Assembly (NCBI RefSeq): GCF_032918005.1
Contig: NZ_CP136628.1
Span: 3,519,501-3,583,500, forward strand
DNA: 64,000 nt
From: Bradyrhizobium sp. NDS-1
Lineage (GTDB): Bacteria > Pseudomonadota > Alphaproteobacteria > Rhizobiales > Xanthobacteraceae
Direction of reading: 5' to 3'
The notes under the pieces are model-generated. The model searched no databases. It was not told the origin of the DNA and saw only the letters and a list, made by a program, of their open reading frames with translations. Shown here in pieces: positions 32,703 to 40,989 of this stretch. The position numbers were made by a program, and so were the translations under genes. Position 1 is the stretch's first letter; every line of letters begins with the position of its first letter.

Positions 32703-34081
32703 GCCGCATGCTCCAGCGCCTGCCGGTCGGCGGCGGCGAGCGGAATGGCGACGCGCAGCGCCGAGCCGCCGTTGGGGCCAACTTCGAAGTTCATCCGGCC
32801 GCGCAGGGCGGCAACACGCTCGCGCATGCCGAGCAGGCCCATGCCGGATTTGACTGCCGCATCACTTGGCCGGCCGTCGTCGTCGATGGCCAGCGCGATC
32901 TCGTCTGCGGCCATCGTCAGATGCAGGCCGACCTTGGTGGCGCCGGCATGCTTGGCGGCGTTGGTAAGCGCCTCCTGCACGATGCGGTAGAGGTTGGCGC
33001 TGATCGCGGCGGGCAGGGTCTCGAACGCGCCGTCGAAATCGATCGTGAAGCGCGTCTCGCCGCGGCTGCGTCCGTTCCAACCCGCGACGAGACCTTCCAG
33101 ACTCGCGACGAGGCCAAGTTCCTCGACGTCGGGCGGGCGGAGCCGGAACAGCGCGCCACGCAGCGTCTCCATCATGCCGGTCGCAGTCCGCGCGATCCCG
33201 TCGCATTCGCCGAGCAAAGCGGGGCAATCCTGCGCGGCGGTCTGGCGGGCGGACGAGGCCAGCGCGCGGATGGCGGCCAGCGACTGACCAAACTCGTCGT
33301 GTAGCTCGCGGGCGAGATGGCGGCGCTCGTCGTCCTGCAGCGCGATCAGCTTCCGCGTCAGCTCGCTGCGTTCGGCAAGCGCGTTGTCGAGGCTTTCGGC
33401 GAGATGGTTGAAGCCGTCGCGGATCGCGGAGAGTTCGGCGAGATCGAACGGCGGCAGCCGCGCCGTGAGGTCGTTGGCCGCGATCCGCTCGAGGCCGGTA
33501 CAGATCAGGCGGGTCGGGCGCAGCGCGCGCGCCAGCGCGGCGTAGACCAGCAAGCACAGCAGCGGCAGCGCGATCGCAAACGCAATCATCAGGCGGCCGG
33601 CCTCGTGCCACGCCTCCGCCGTTTGCACGGCCGGATCGACCGACACCACGGTCTCGCCGAGCTTGGCTCCGCGCACGATCACGGGCCGTGCCGCTTCGCG
33701 GCCGGGATCGAACAGGCTGCGATAGAAGGCCGCGAAGGCCTGTGGCGGCGGGCTGGCCGGAGCAGGCGCACCGCTGCAGAACCGCTGCAGCATCTCGCCG
33801 CTCGCGCCGCGGAATGCCAGGCAGAGGCCGGGCGTCATCACATAGGCGGCGACGGGGTCGAGGTTGGGAAAGTCGCGCGGTCCCGCCACCCACTGCATCT
33901 TGCCCTGTTGCAGCTCCAGCGACTTCGCCACGATCGCGGCGATGCCGTCGATGCGCGCGTGCACCGCGCGGTCGGCGGCGATCAGGAAATAGGCGGAGAT
34001 CGCGGCGAAGCAGGCGGCCGTGATGGCGGCCACGCGCAGCGTCAGACGGACCTTGAGATCGAATCTCGGGCGTTTCCACAT
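32699..34081 (-). CDS. HisKA_3-type sensor histidine kinase
   Basis: 460 residues from ATG 34081 (AGGTG ribosome site); an ATG 13 codons upstream is the alternative. TM1 lies about 17-38, then a periplasmic sensing segment (about 40-165) and TM2 (about 170-195). A HAMP region is followed by the dimerisation helix DDERRHLARELHDEFGQSLAAI, with the phospho-His in the RELHDE block of NarX/UhpB-type kinases, and a HATPase_c domain ending GMGLLGMRERVAALRG. Stimulus unknown. It is divergent from the gene at 34274. Confidence 0.93.
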   Translation of the reverse strand: MWKRPRFDLKVRLTLRVAAITAACFAAISAYFLIAADRAVHARIDGIAAIVAKSLELQQGKMQWVAGPRDFPNLDPVAAYVMTPGLCLAFRGASGEMLQRFCSGAPAPASPPPQAFAAFYRSLFDPGREAARPVIVRGAKLGETVVSVDPAVQTAEAWHEAGRLMIAFAIALPLLCLLVYAALARALRPTRLICTGLERIAANDLTARLPPFDLAELSAIRDGFNHLAESLDNALAERSELTRKLIALQDDERRHLARELHDEFGQSLAAIRALASSARQTAAQDCPALLGECDGIARTATGMMETLRGALFRLRPPDVEELGLVASLEGLVAGWNGRSRGETRFTIDFDGAFETLPAAISANLYRIVQEALTNAAKHAGATKVGLHLTMAADEIALAIDDDGRPSDAAVKSGMGLLGMRERVAALRGRMNFEVGPNGGSALRVAIPLAAADRQALEHAA

Positions 34082-34273
34082 CGAGGGCACCTGGTGCGAA
34101 GCGGGCTCGTTGCCCGGCATTAAACGGCAGAACGCGGGCGGCGGGAAGCATTCCTGCCTTACCGCAATGCAAACTCGTGAAATTTTCCCGGCATTCGTCG
34201 GGACAGCGACGGCTGCATGGCCTCGAGCGACCCGTTCAGATTTGCAGCGCCGCTCACCCCATGAGGCCCATTC

Positions 34274-35170
34274 ATGCACCGCTCCGGCCTGTTTCTCTCT
34301 GCTTTTCTCGTCTTTGTCCTGGCTCACGCGCCCGTCCACGCCGGGGCCGCCATTGGCGTTGCCATGGATGATTTCAGCTATACCGATACGTCGGGCGAGC
34401 CGACCAACCAGACCGCCGCTCACGATCGGCGGCTGGCAGCGTTCATGGCCGCGCTCAGACGGGACATCGGCGATGGCGGGCGCTATCGGCTGGTGCCGTC
34501 CACCCAGGACGGCGCGGCATTCAAGATCATCGGCGGGATCCAGAAGACGAGCACGCTGGTGCAATGGGCAAAGGTCGCCGTGATCGACGTCGGCGCCAAG
34601 AAGCTCGTGATGGACAAGCTGTACTCCTTCCGCGGCGACAGTGACGAAGCATGGGAGCGCGCCGAGATGTTCCTGTCCCGCGAGATCATGGGTGCGCTCG
34701 GCGCACAAGCGCCGGTCGCGCTTGCCGTGTTCGATTTCGAGCTCGAGGACATGACCGCCGCTTCGGGAGGCACCTTGGCCGCTTCAGACGCCTCGTACCT
34801 GGCCGAGGCGACGACCGGCGTGCGCGACGTCCTCGGCCAGTCCGGCCGCTACCGTATTGTCGACGTCGGCAGCGCGAGCAGCGAGGCGGCGAAGGCGGGC
34901 GCTTTGCACGACTGCGGCGGTTGCGAGGCGGCGATTGCGCAAAAGCTGGGGGCCGATCAATCGTTGATCGGCGTGGTGCGGCGGGTCAGCCGTACCGAAT
35001 ACACGCTCGGGTTCCTGGTGCGCGACGCCGGCACCGGCGCGGTGCTGGCGCGTGGCGACAGCGGTCTGCGCCTGGGCGCCGACTATTCGTGGAAGCGGGG
35101 CGCCGTGCGGCTGGTCAGTGATCGGCTGATCGAGAGCCAGCAAGCCGCCGAAAAAGCCAAAGAGCGATGA
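34274..35170 (+). CDS. Secreted protein with two DUF2380/DUF3280-like domains
   Basis: 298 residues, signal peptide 1-22. The chain holds two copies of the same ~130-residue fold. Copy 1 (about 25-150) starts IGVAMDDFSYTDTSGEPTNQ and ends DESWERAEMF-like (DSDEAWERAEMFLSREIMG). Copy 2 (about 155-290) starts VALAVFDFELEDMTAASGG and contains HDCGGCEAAIAQKLGADQSLIGVVRR and DYSWKRGAVRLVSDRL. The family is uncharacterised (from memory). Only copy 2 keeps the paired cysteines, so copy 1 is diverged. It is divergent from the kinase gene and may be its target. The stop codon lies inside a terminator stem. Confidence 0.75.
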   Translation: MHRSGLFLSAFLVFVLAHAPVHAGAAIGVAMDDFSYTDTSGEPTNQTAAHDRRLAAFMAALRRDIGDGGRYRLVPSTQDGAAFKIIGGIQKTSTLVQWAKVAVIDVGAKKLVMDKLYSFRGDSDEAWERAEMFLSREIMGALGAQAPVALAVFDFELEDMTAASGGTLAASDASYLAEATTGVRDVLGQSGRYRIVDVGSASSEAAKAGALHDCGGCEAAIAQKLGADQSLIGVVRRVSRTEYTLGFLVRDAGTGAVLARGDSGLRLGADYSWKRGAVRLVSDRLIESQQAAEKAKER

Positions 35171-35185
35171 GATTCATCGCTCTTT
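35159..35185 (+). terminator. 12-bp hairpin containing the stop codon
   Basis: AAAGAGCGATGA pairs perfectly with TCATCGCTCTTT around a 3-nt loop. The stop codon TGA of the upstream gene (35168-35170) is the last three bases of the left arm. The T-run is weak. Confidence 0.65.
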
Positions 35186-35198
35186 AGATCTCTTGTTC

Positions 35199-35245
35199 GA
35201 GCATGATCCTTTCGGAAAACCGCTGTACACTTCCGGATCATGCTC
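35199..35245. repeat. Dispersed GAGCATGATCC palindrome
   Basis: GAGCATGATCC and GGATCATGCTC, 25 nt apart. This sequence is a well-known kind of dispersed hairpin in Bradyrhizobium and Rhodopseudomonas intergenic DNA (recollection). The right arm overlaps the first two bases of the idonate dehydrogenase stop codon, so it likely terminates that transcript. Confidence 0.65.
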
Positions 35246-36275
35246 AGAAGGTAAGCTGCACCTTCATCGATTGCGAGCGGTCGCTGGCGAGCTCGAAGGC
35301 GGCGACCGCATTCTCGAACGGCATGGTCGCCGTGATCAGCGGCTTGACGTCGATCAGGCCTTCGCCCATCAGCCGCACCGCGAGCTCGAACTCGGGATCG
35401 AAGCGGAAGGTGCCGTGGAGCTGCAGTTCCTTGGCGACGATGGAGTTGATCGGAAGCGTCATCTCACCGCCGAGGCCGAGCTGCACCAGCGTCGCGCCCG
35501 GCCGCAAGACGTCGAGTGCGGTGCGGAGTGCAGCCTGATTGCCGGAAGCTTCGAACAGCGTGTCGAACACGCCCTTGCCGGCACGCCAGGGATCGAGCGC
35601 CGTGGGATTCGCTGCGACGTTGATGGCGCGACTGGCACCGAGCTTCTTGGCGACCGCGAGCGGCGCCTCGGCGACATCCGTCACCACGATCTCGGCGGCG
35701 CCACCGAAACGTGAGACCAGGATCATCAGCGCGCCGATCGGGCCGCAGCCGGTGATCAGCACGCGCTTGCCGAGCAGGGGACCGGCCTGCTTGCCGGCAT
35801 GTAGGCACACCGCCAGCGGTTCGGCGACCGCGGCTTCCGCCAGCGAGAGCTTGTCCGCGATCGGCACGGCCTGACTGGCATCCACCGTGATGAATTCACG
35901 GAAACCGCCTTGCACGTGGGGGAAGCGCATCGCGCTGCCGAGAAAGCGCATGTCGAGGCACTGGTTGCGCATGCCTTCCTGACAATGCAGGCACCGGCCG
36001 CACGGCTTGCTCGGATTGACCGCAACGCGTGTGCCTGCCGCCACGCCGGTGACGCCGTCACCGACGGCGGCCACCACGCCGGCGATCTCATGGCCTAGCG
36101 CCATCGGCTGCTGGATGCGCACGACGCCGAACCCGCCGTGATGGTAGTAGTGCAGGTCGGAGCCGCAGATGCCGCCGTTCGAGATCTTGACCCGGACTTC
36201 GCCCGGGCCAGGCGTGGCATCCGGATAGTTGTCGATCCGCAGGTCTTTCGGGGCGTGAATGACGACGGCGCGCAT
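35244..36275 (-). CDS. idnD: L-idonate 5-dehydrogenase-like zinc alcohol dehydrogenase
   Basis: 343 residues. GroES-like domain with catalytic-zinc ligands in GGICGSDLHYYHHGG and GHEIAGVV, the structural zinc site CGRCLHCQEGMRNQC, then a Rossmann domain (VLITGCGPIGALMILVSRFGG). IdnD oxidises L-idonate to 5-ketogluconate. Other medium-chain polyol or sorbitol dehydrogenases are similar, but the pairing with a gluconate 5-dehydrogenase-like SDR makes idonate/5-ketogluconate chemistry most likely. It is the last gene of a three-gene unit (23 bp after idnO). Confidence 0.87.
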   Translation of the reverse strand: MRAVVIHAPKDLRIDNYPDATPGPGEVRVKISNGGICGSDLHYYHHGGFGVVRIQQPMALGHEIAGVVAAVGDGVTGVAAGTRVAVNPSKPCGRCLHCQEGMRNQCLDMRFLGSAMRFPHVQGGFREFITVDASQAVPIADKLSLAEAAVAEPLAVCLHAGKQAGPLLGKRVLITGCGPIGALMILVSRFGGAAEIVVTDVAEAPLAVAKKLGASRAINVAANPTALDPWRAGKGVFDTLFEASGNQAALRTALDVLRPGATLVQLGLGGEMTLPINSIVAKELQLHGTFRFDPEFELAVRLMGEGLIDVKPLITATMPFENAVAAFELASDRSQSMKVQLTF

Positions 36276-36298
36276 GGTCTCGTTCCCTGTTTCGCGGG

Positions 36299-37066
36299 TT
36301 ACATCGCGGCGATCATGCCGCCATCGACATAGATGATCTGGCCGTTGACGTAGGTGGAGGCGTCCGAGGCGAGGAAAATCGCGGCGCCCACCAGCTCGTC
36401 CGGCTTGCCCCAGCGCTTCGACGGGATACGGCCCATCAGCCAGGTGTTGAAATCGGTGTTGTTGACCAGCGCCTCGTTCATGTCGGTCAGCATGTAGCCG
36501 GGGCCTATCGCGTTGGCCTGGATGCCGTGCTGGGCCCATTCCACCGCCATCGAGCGGGTCAGGTTCTTGATGCCGCCCTTGGCCGCGGTGTAAGGCGCGA
36601 TGGTCGGGCGGGCGAGTTCGCTGCCGAGCGAGCCGATGTTGATGATCTTGCCGTGCTTGCGCGGGATCATGCGCTTGGCTGCCTCGCGGCCGATCACGAA
36701 GGCGCTGGTGAGGTTGGTCTCGATCACCTTGCGCCATTCGTCGGTGGTGAACTCCACCAGCGGCTTGCGGTGCTGGATGCCGGCATTGTTGACGACGATG
36801 TCGACGGCAATCCCTTGTCTGTCGAAATCGTTGAAGGCGGCGACGATCGCGGGCTCGTCGGTGACGTTGAAGGCGGCGCCTTCGGCCTGATGCCCGGCGG
36901 CACGAAACTCGGCGACCGCCTGCTCGACTCGCTTGGGGTCGACGCCGTTGACGATGATCCTGGCCCCGGCCTTCGCCATGCCCTCGGCAATGGCGCGGCC
37001 GAGCCCGCGGGAGGAGCCGGTCACGAGCGCGGTGCGGCCGGAGAGGTCGAAGAGGGACGTGCTCAT
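36299..37066 (-). CDS. idnO: Gluconate 5-dehydrogenase-like SDR
   Basis: 255 residues. Classical SDR: TGSSRGLGRAIA (about 15-26), NNAGIQHRKP, catalytic Ser in NIGSLGSELAR, Tyr/Lys in APYTAAKGG, C-terminal DGGMIAAM. NNAGIQHRKPL is the typical IdnO/gluconate 5-dehydrogenase segment. It reduces 5-ketogluconate to gluconate, which then enters the Entner-Doudoroff route. Overlap of open frames upstream made the start uncertain; ATG 37066 fits the domain, 11 bp after the enolase-family stop. Confidence 0.9.
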   Translation of the reverse strand: MSTSLFDLSGRTALVTGSSRGLGRAIAEGMAKAGARIIVNGVDPKRVEQAVAEFRAAGHQAEGAAFNVTDEPAIVAAFNDFDRQGIAVDIVVNNAGIQHRKPLVEFTTDEWRKVIETNLTSAFVIGREAAKRMIPRKHGKIINIGSLGSELARPTIAPYTAAKGGIKNLTRSMAVEWAQHGIQANAIGPGYMLTDMNEALVNNTDFNTWLMGRIPSKRWGKPDELVGAAIFLASDASTYVNGQIIYVDGGMIAAM

Positions 37067-37077
37067 CTCGAGAATCC

Positions 37078-38277
37078 TTAAACGTTGGAGCGGCGCACGC
37101 TCAGATCGGAGCGGTCGAATACGGCGGGCAGAAGGTCGACGCCGAGGCCGGGGCCCTCCATCGGGAAGACGTAGCCGTCCTTGATCACGGGCATCGTGGT
37201 GACGAGCTCGTTGTACCAGCCATTGTAGAAGGCGCGCACCGATTCCTGGATCAGCGTGTTCGGCTGGCTGAACGACATGTGGATGGCGGCGATGAAGCCG
37301 ATCGGTCCGATGCAATCGTGCGGCGCGAAGGGACGGTGATAGGTCTCGGCCATCGCCGCGATCTTGCGTCCCTCGGTGAGGCCACCGGTCCAGCACAGGT
37401 CGGCCATCACCACATGCATGGCGTCGCGGTCGAGCATGTCCTTGTAAGGAAAGCGCGAGCCCAGCGTCTCGCTGGCGCAGACCCAGACATCGGTCGAGCG
37501 GGCGTATTCGGCCAGCGCCTGCGGCGAGTTCATCCGGATCGGATCCTCGTACCAGGTCGGCTTGTAGGGCTCGAGGGCGCGCGCGATCTGCTTGGCCGTC
37601 GGCAGATTCCACAGCGAATGGAGCTCGACCATGATCTCCATCTTGTCGCCGACGGCTTTGCGGATCTTCTCGAACGGCTCGATCGCCTGCTTCATCTGGG
37701 CCGCCGTGATGTAGAGGCCCTTGTTCTCCTGCGCGGCCGGATCGAACGGCCAGATCTTCATCGCGGAGATGCCGCTCTCTAGCAGGTTTTCGGCAAGCGC
37801 ATCGGCGCGGTTCATGAAGCCGTCGAGATCCTCGTAAGGCCCCTTGTTAGCACCCAGATTCCAGTTCGCGACCGGGCTGATATTGGTGGAGCGGACATAT
37901 TGCGTGCCGGCGCAAGTGTTGTAGATGCGCTGCTTGTCGCGGCAGAGGCCGCCGAGCATCTGGTGCACCGGCTGGCCGCAGACCTTGCCGAACAGGTCCC
38001 ATAGCGCGATGTCGATCGCAGAGGCCGCGCGATATTCGACGCCGGTGGACGACTGCGCCATCGGCAGGTTCAGCATGTCGCGGTGGATCGCTTCGATGTG
38101 CAGGGGATTGCGGCCGAGCAGCCGGCCGGCAAAGGTGTCGTGGATCTGCGCTTCGACCGCGCCCGCGCCATAGAAGGTCTCGCCAAGCCCGATCACGCCC
38201 GTGTCGGTATGGACGCGCACCCAGATGACGTTGGAGAACTCCTCTGTGCGCAGGGTCTCGATCGACATGATCTTCAC
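37078..38277 (-). CDS. Mandelate racemase/muconate lactonizing enzyme-family sugar-acid dehydratase
   Basis: 399 residues from GTG 38277, chosen because GGGAGG lies 9 bp upstream; an ATG three codons later would be too far from it. N-terminal capping domain then a TIM barrel with metal ligands in MVELHSLWN, WYEDPI and SETLGSR, and the His/Asp pair in MADLCWTGG...APHDCIGPIG. The barrel sequence fits acid-sugar dehydratases that form 2-keto-3-deoxy acids. With IdnD and IdnO it suggests use of idonate, galactarate or a related acid; which substrate cannot be read off. Confidence 0.9.
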   Translation of the reverse strand: MKIMSIETLRTEEFSNVIWVRVHTDTGVIGLGETFYGAGAVEAQIHDTFAGRLLGRNPLHIEAIHRDMLNLPMAQSSTGVEYRAASAIDIALWDLFGKVCGQPVHQMLGGLCRDKQRIYNTCAGTQYVRSTNISPVANWNLGANKGPYEDLDGFMNRADALAENLLESGISAMKIWPFDPAAQENKGLYITAAQMKQAIEPFEKIRKAVGDKMEIMVELHSLWNLPTAKQIARALEPYKPTWYEDPIRMNSPQALAEYARSTDVWVCASETLGSRFPYKDMLDRDAMHVVMADLCWTGGLTEGRKIAAMAETYHRPFAPHDCIGPIGFIAAIHMSFSQPNTLIQESVRAFYNGWYNELVTTMPVIKDGYVFPMEGPGLGVDLLPAVFDRSDLSVRRSNV

Positions 38278-38370
38278 GGCAACAATCCTCCCGTCGGGTC
38301 TATAGCGCCCGCCTTGTTTGTCATTTCTGCGCCGCATTGCCGGCGAGAGCCGAGACCGTCTTACCGTTGC

Positions 38371-38407
38371 TTGTAATATATCACAACATGTTTTAAGGAT
38401 ATCACAA
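38371..38407. promoter_or_regulatory. GntR operator-like repeats in the sugar-acid divergent promoter
   Basis: TTGTAATATATCACAA (38371-38386) is a near-perfect palindrome. Its right half ATATCACAA recurs at 38399-38407, exactly 21 bp (two helical turns) downstream. Between the enolase-family gene and the GntR gene, these fit sites for the GntR repressor. Confidence 0.6.
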
Positions 38408-38449
38408 ATCGCGCCGCCCCGCGAGGCGACGGGCTGACGGGAGGACGAC

Positions 38450-39214
38450 ATGGCACGGCGCAAGCGTACGCTCGAGGTGGTGAGAAACGACGACGGCGAG
38501 GGCAGGCCCTCCCGGCGCAACCGCCTCAACTTCTTCGAGCTGGCCTATCAGAAGATCGAGGAGCTCCTGGTCCATTGCGAGCTCAAGCCCGGTCAGTTCA
38601 TGACCATGCTGGAACTGCAGGAGATGACCGGCTTCGGCCGCACGCCGGTGCACCACGCCGTCAATCGTCTCTCCGCCGACACGCTCATCATCATCCGTCC
38701 GCGCCACGGTCTGCACATCGCGCCGATCGATCTGGCACGCGAACGCATGCTGCTGGCCTTGCGCCGCGACATGGAGCGTTTCGTGATCCGCCTCGCGGCC
38801 GATCGCGCCAGCCTCTCGCATCGCAATCAGGCGCTTCACATCGAGCGCCTCCTGCGCGAGCGTCGCGCCAACCTGACGCTCGACGAATTCAACAGCATCG
38901 ATCGCCGCATCGACGCGCTGGTGCTGGAGGCGGCCGGGGAGCCGTTCCTGGTGCACACGCTGCGACCGCTGCACACGCTGTACCGGCGCATCGGCTACAT
39001 CCACCACCGTTTCATGCCGGGGCAGGCCGACCTGTCGGGCACGATCGATCGTCATGTCGCGATTCTCAACGCGGTGGCCAACCGCCGCGTCGAGGAAGCC
39101 GTGCAGGCGAGCGATGCCCTGATCGACTACATGGGCGAGATGTTCACGGGCATGGAGGTGGGGATCGACCCGCGCCTGCTCGATTGCAGCATCGAGCCGC
39201 TGCTCGGGGCGTAA
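38450..39214 (+). CDS. GntR-family (FadR/FCD) transcriptional regulator
   Basis: 254 residues. A winged HTH follows an N-terminal basic tail (about 28-90: AYQKIEELLVHCELKPGQFMTMLELQEMTGFGRTPVHHAVNRL). The all-helical FCD effector domain (about 105-235) keeps the metal-binding Asp/His residues in DRRIDALVLE and RHVAILNAVANR. It likely represses the dehydratase operon and its own operon until the sugar acid binds. The MFS gene follows after 23 bp. Confidence 0.93.
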   Translation: MARRKRTLEVVRNDDGEGRPSRRNRLNFFELAYQKIEELLVHCELKPGQFMTMLELQEMTGFGRTPVHHAVNRLSADTLIIIRPRHGLHIAPIDLARERMLLALRRDMERFVIRLAADRASLSHRNQALHIERLLRERRANLTLDEFNSIDRRIDALVLEAAGEPFLVHTLRPLHTLYRRIGYIHHRFMPGQADLSGTIDRHVAILNAVANRRVEEAVQASDALIDYMGEMFTGMEVGIDPRLLDCSIEPLLGA

Positions 39215-39237
39215 GAGTTCCAAGGAGAAGACCAGAC

Positions 39238-40602
39238 ATGTCAACGATGGCGATGCCACAACCGACCGCGAGCGAAGCCGCGGTCCGCTACCTCATCACG
39301 AACTACAGCCCCAAGGGCAACAAGGTCGGCTGGCTGATGATGGCCTCGATCCTGGTCGAAGCCTGGGATCTGTATTCGATCGCCTTCGTGCTGATCTTCA
39401 TCAAGGAGCAGTACAATCCCGATCCGCTGATGCTCGGTCTGGCCGCGGCCGGCACGCAAGGAGGCGCGCTCATCGGCGCGCTGCTCGGCGGCTGGCTGTC
39501 CGACAAGATCGGCCGCCGCGTCATGTTCCTGGTGACGATGGTGATGTTCATCGTGCTGGCGCTGGCGCAGGCCTTCGTGCCGGATGTGTTCTGGCTGGTC
39601 GTGATCCGCTTCCTGCTCGGCATTCCGCTCGGCTCGGACATTTCGACCGGCTACACCTACATCATGGAATCCATGGCCAAGGGCGAGCGCGAGGTCATGG
39701 GCAACCGCTGGCAGTTCATGTTCGCCGTCGGCGAAGTCCTCACCATCGGCGTCATCGTGATCTTCCTGCTGATCGACATGCAGCACGAGATGCTGTGGCG
39801 CGTGACGCTCGGTCTCGGAGCGCTGCCGGCGCTGATCATCCTTCTCATGCGCCACGACGTGCCTGAGACGGCCGTCTGGCTGGTGCAGAAGGGACGCTAC
39901 CGCGAGGCCAAGCAGGTCGCGCGCGAGATGTTCAACGACAATCTCGACATGCTGCCGGACCGGGACGTCGAGGTGCCGAAGGTCTCGACCCGCGCCTTCC
40001 TCGCCGACCTCAGGAAGGATCCGATCCGCTGGCGCGCCACGGTGTACGGCTGGATCGCCTGCTTTGCGCAAGCCAGCGAATTCTCAACCTTTGCGTTCTA
40101 TCTGCCGGTGCTGTTCGTGATGGTCGGCGTGTCGAGCGTGCTCGGCATCAATCTGGTGACGATGGCGCTGTTCTCCTTTGCTGCCCTGTCGGGCTGGGTC
40201 GGTCCGCTGCTGACGCCGAAGATCGGCCACCGCGGTATCTCGATCGCGGGGTTCGGAATCGTGCTGGCCGCGCTGCTGGTCGCGGCCTTTGCGCTCTACA
40301 CCGACAACACGATCCTGCTGCCCTTCGCGGCCGCCGCCATGTTGTGGGGCCATTATTGGGACGCGTCGAACTGCATGACCATCCCGACCATGGTCGCCAA
40401 GCCGCAATATCGCGGCACCGCCAGCGGCTTCGCCTACATGTTCGTGAAGCTGCCGTCCTTCCTGGCGATCTTTCTGTTCCCGACGGTGTTCGCCGCGATC
40501 GGGCAGGCGAATGCAACGCTGATGGTCGCGATCTTCCCCCTGATCGGATTGCTCGCTGCAATCTTCATCCTGCCGGAAGTCTACGGCTACGAGAACGACT
40601 GA
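39238..40602 (+). CDS. MFS sugar-acid/metabolite:proton symporter
   Basis: 454 residues, about 12 TM helices. The sugar-porter-like motif GGWLSDKIGRRVMF is between helices 2 and 3, and GIPLGSDISTGYTYIMESM lies after helix 4. A long cytoplasmic loop (about 215-270) separates the halves. By position with GntR and the dehydratase unit it probably imports the sugar acid. ATG 39238 has GGAG 11 bp upstream. A strong hairpin follows the stop. Confidence 0.91.
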   Translation: MSTMAMPQPTASEAAVRYLITNYSPKGNKVGWLMMASILVEAWDLYSIAFVLIFIKEQYNPDPLMLGLAAAGTQGGALIGALLGGWLSDKIGRRVMFLVTMVMFIVLALAQAFVPDVFWLVVIRFLLGIPLGSDISTGYTYIMESMAKGEREVMGNRWQFMFAVGEVLTIGVIVIFLLIDMQHEMLWRVTLGLGALPALIILLMRHDVPETAVWLVQKGRYREAKQVAREMFNDNLDMLPDRDVEVPKVSTRAFLADLRKDPIRWRATVYGWIACFAQASEFSTFAFYLPVLFVMVGVSSVLGINLVTMALFSFAALSGWVGPLLTPKIGHRGISIAGFGIVLAALLVAAFALYTDNTILLPFAAAAMLWGHYWDASNCMTIPTMVAKPQYRGTASGFAYMFVKLPSFLAIFLFPTVFAAIGQANATLMVAIFPLIGLLAAIFILPEVYGYEND

Positions 40603-40612
40603 CGACGTAGGG

Positions 40613-40641
40613 CCCGGTCGCGGCGGCATGCCGCGATCGGG
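40613..40641. terminator. 12-bp hairpin after the MFS gene
   Basis: CCCGGTCGCGGC pairs with GCCGCGATCGGG (one G-T wobble) around GGCAT. It separates the MFS gene from the convergent small-protein gene at 40656. Confidence 0.7.
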
Positions 40642-40655
40642 TCCCCCGACGGGGC

Positions 40656-40892
40656 TTACGGGCTCAGGAAGACGGGATCAATCCCGACGCCATGGCCGAG
40701 CAGGCCGATCGCCTGGAGCTGGGCGCTGTGCAGGTCGATCTCGACGATCGCGAACAGGGTCAGCAGGACCACGGCCGTGACCAGGAGCAGCGGGTGGGAC
40801 CTTTCCACCTCGCCCCGGCTCGGCGCAGTGAAGCTCTGAAACGCGCGACGCAGGGAAAAGCTCTGCGGCAATGCCTTTGACCGGATCTGCAT
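40656..40892 (-). CDS. 78-residue single-TM small protein, paralogue of the gene at 61263
   Basis: The N-terminal 35 residues are basic and polar. One TM helix follows (LLLVTAVVLLTLFAIVEID), then a short conserved tail (LQAIGLLGHGVGIDPVFLSP). The protein at 61263-61499 aligns without a gap over all 78 residues, sharing MQxR at the start, the AVVL...AI.E.D helix end and LQ..GL.G....DP.F.SP. Function unknown. The tail is likely on the periplasmic or the membrane-interface side. It is a single gene next to the arsB/NhaD-like transporter (97 bp). Confidence 0.75.
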   Translation of the reverse strand: MQIRSKALPQSFSLRRAFQSFTAPSRGEVERSHPLLLVTAVVLLTLFAIVEIDLHSAQLQAIGLLGHGVGIDPVFLSP

Positions 40893-40989
40893 GATGGACC
40901 TCCTTGCCGCGCCCTGTGAGGCCGCGCGACAAGTTGAAGGTTAGCTCCGGCGGTAGCGGCGGCATTGATACGCCGCAAACGGCGTGCGT

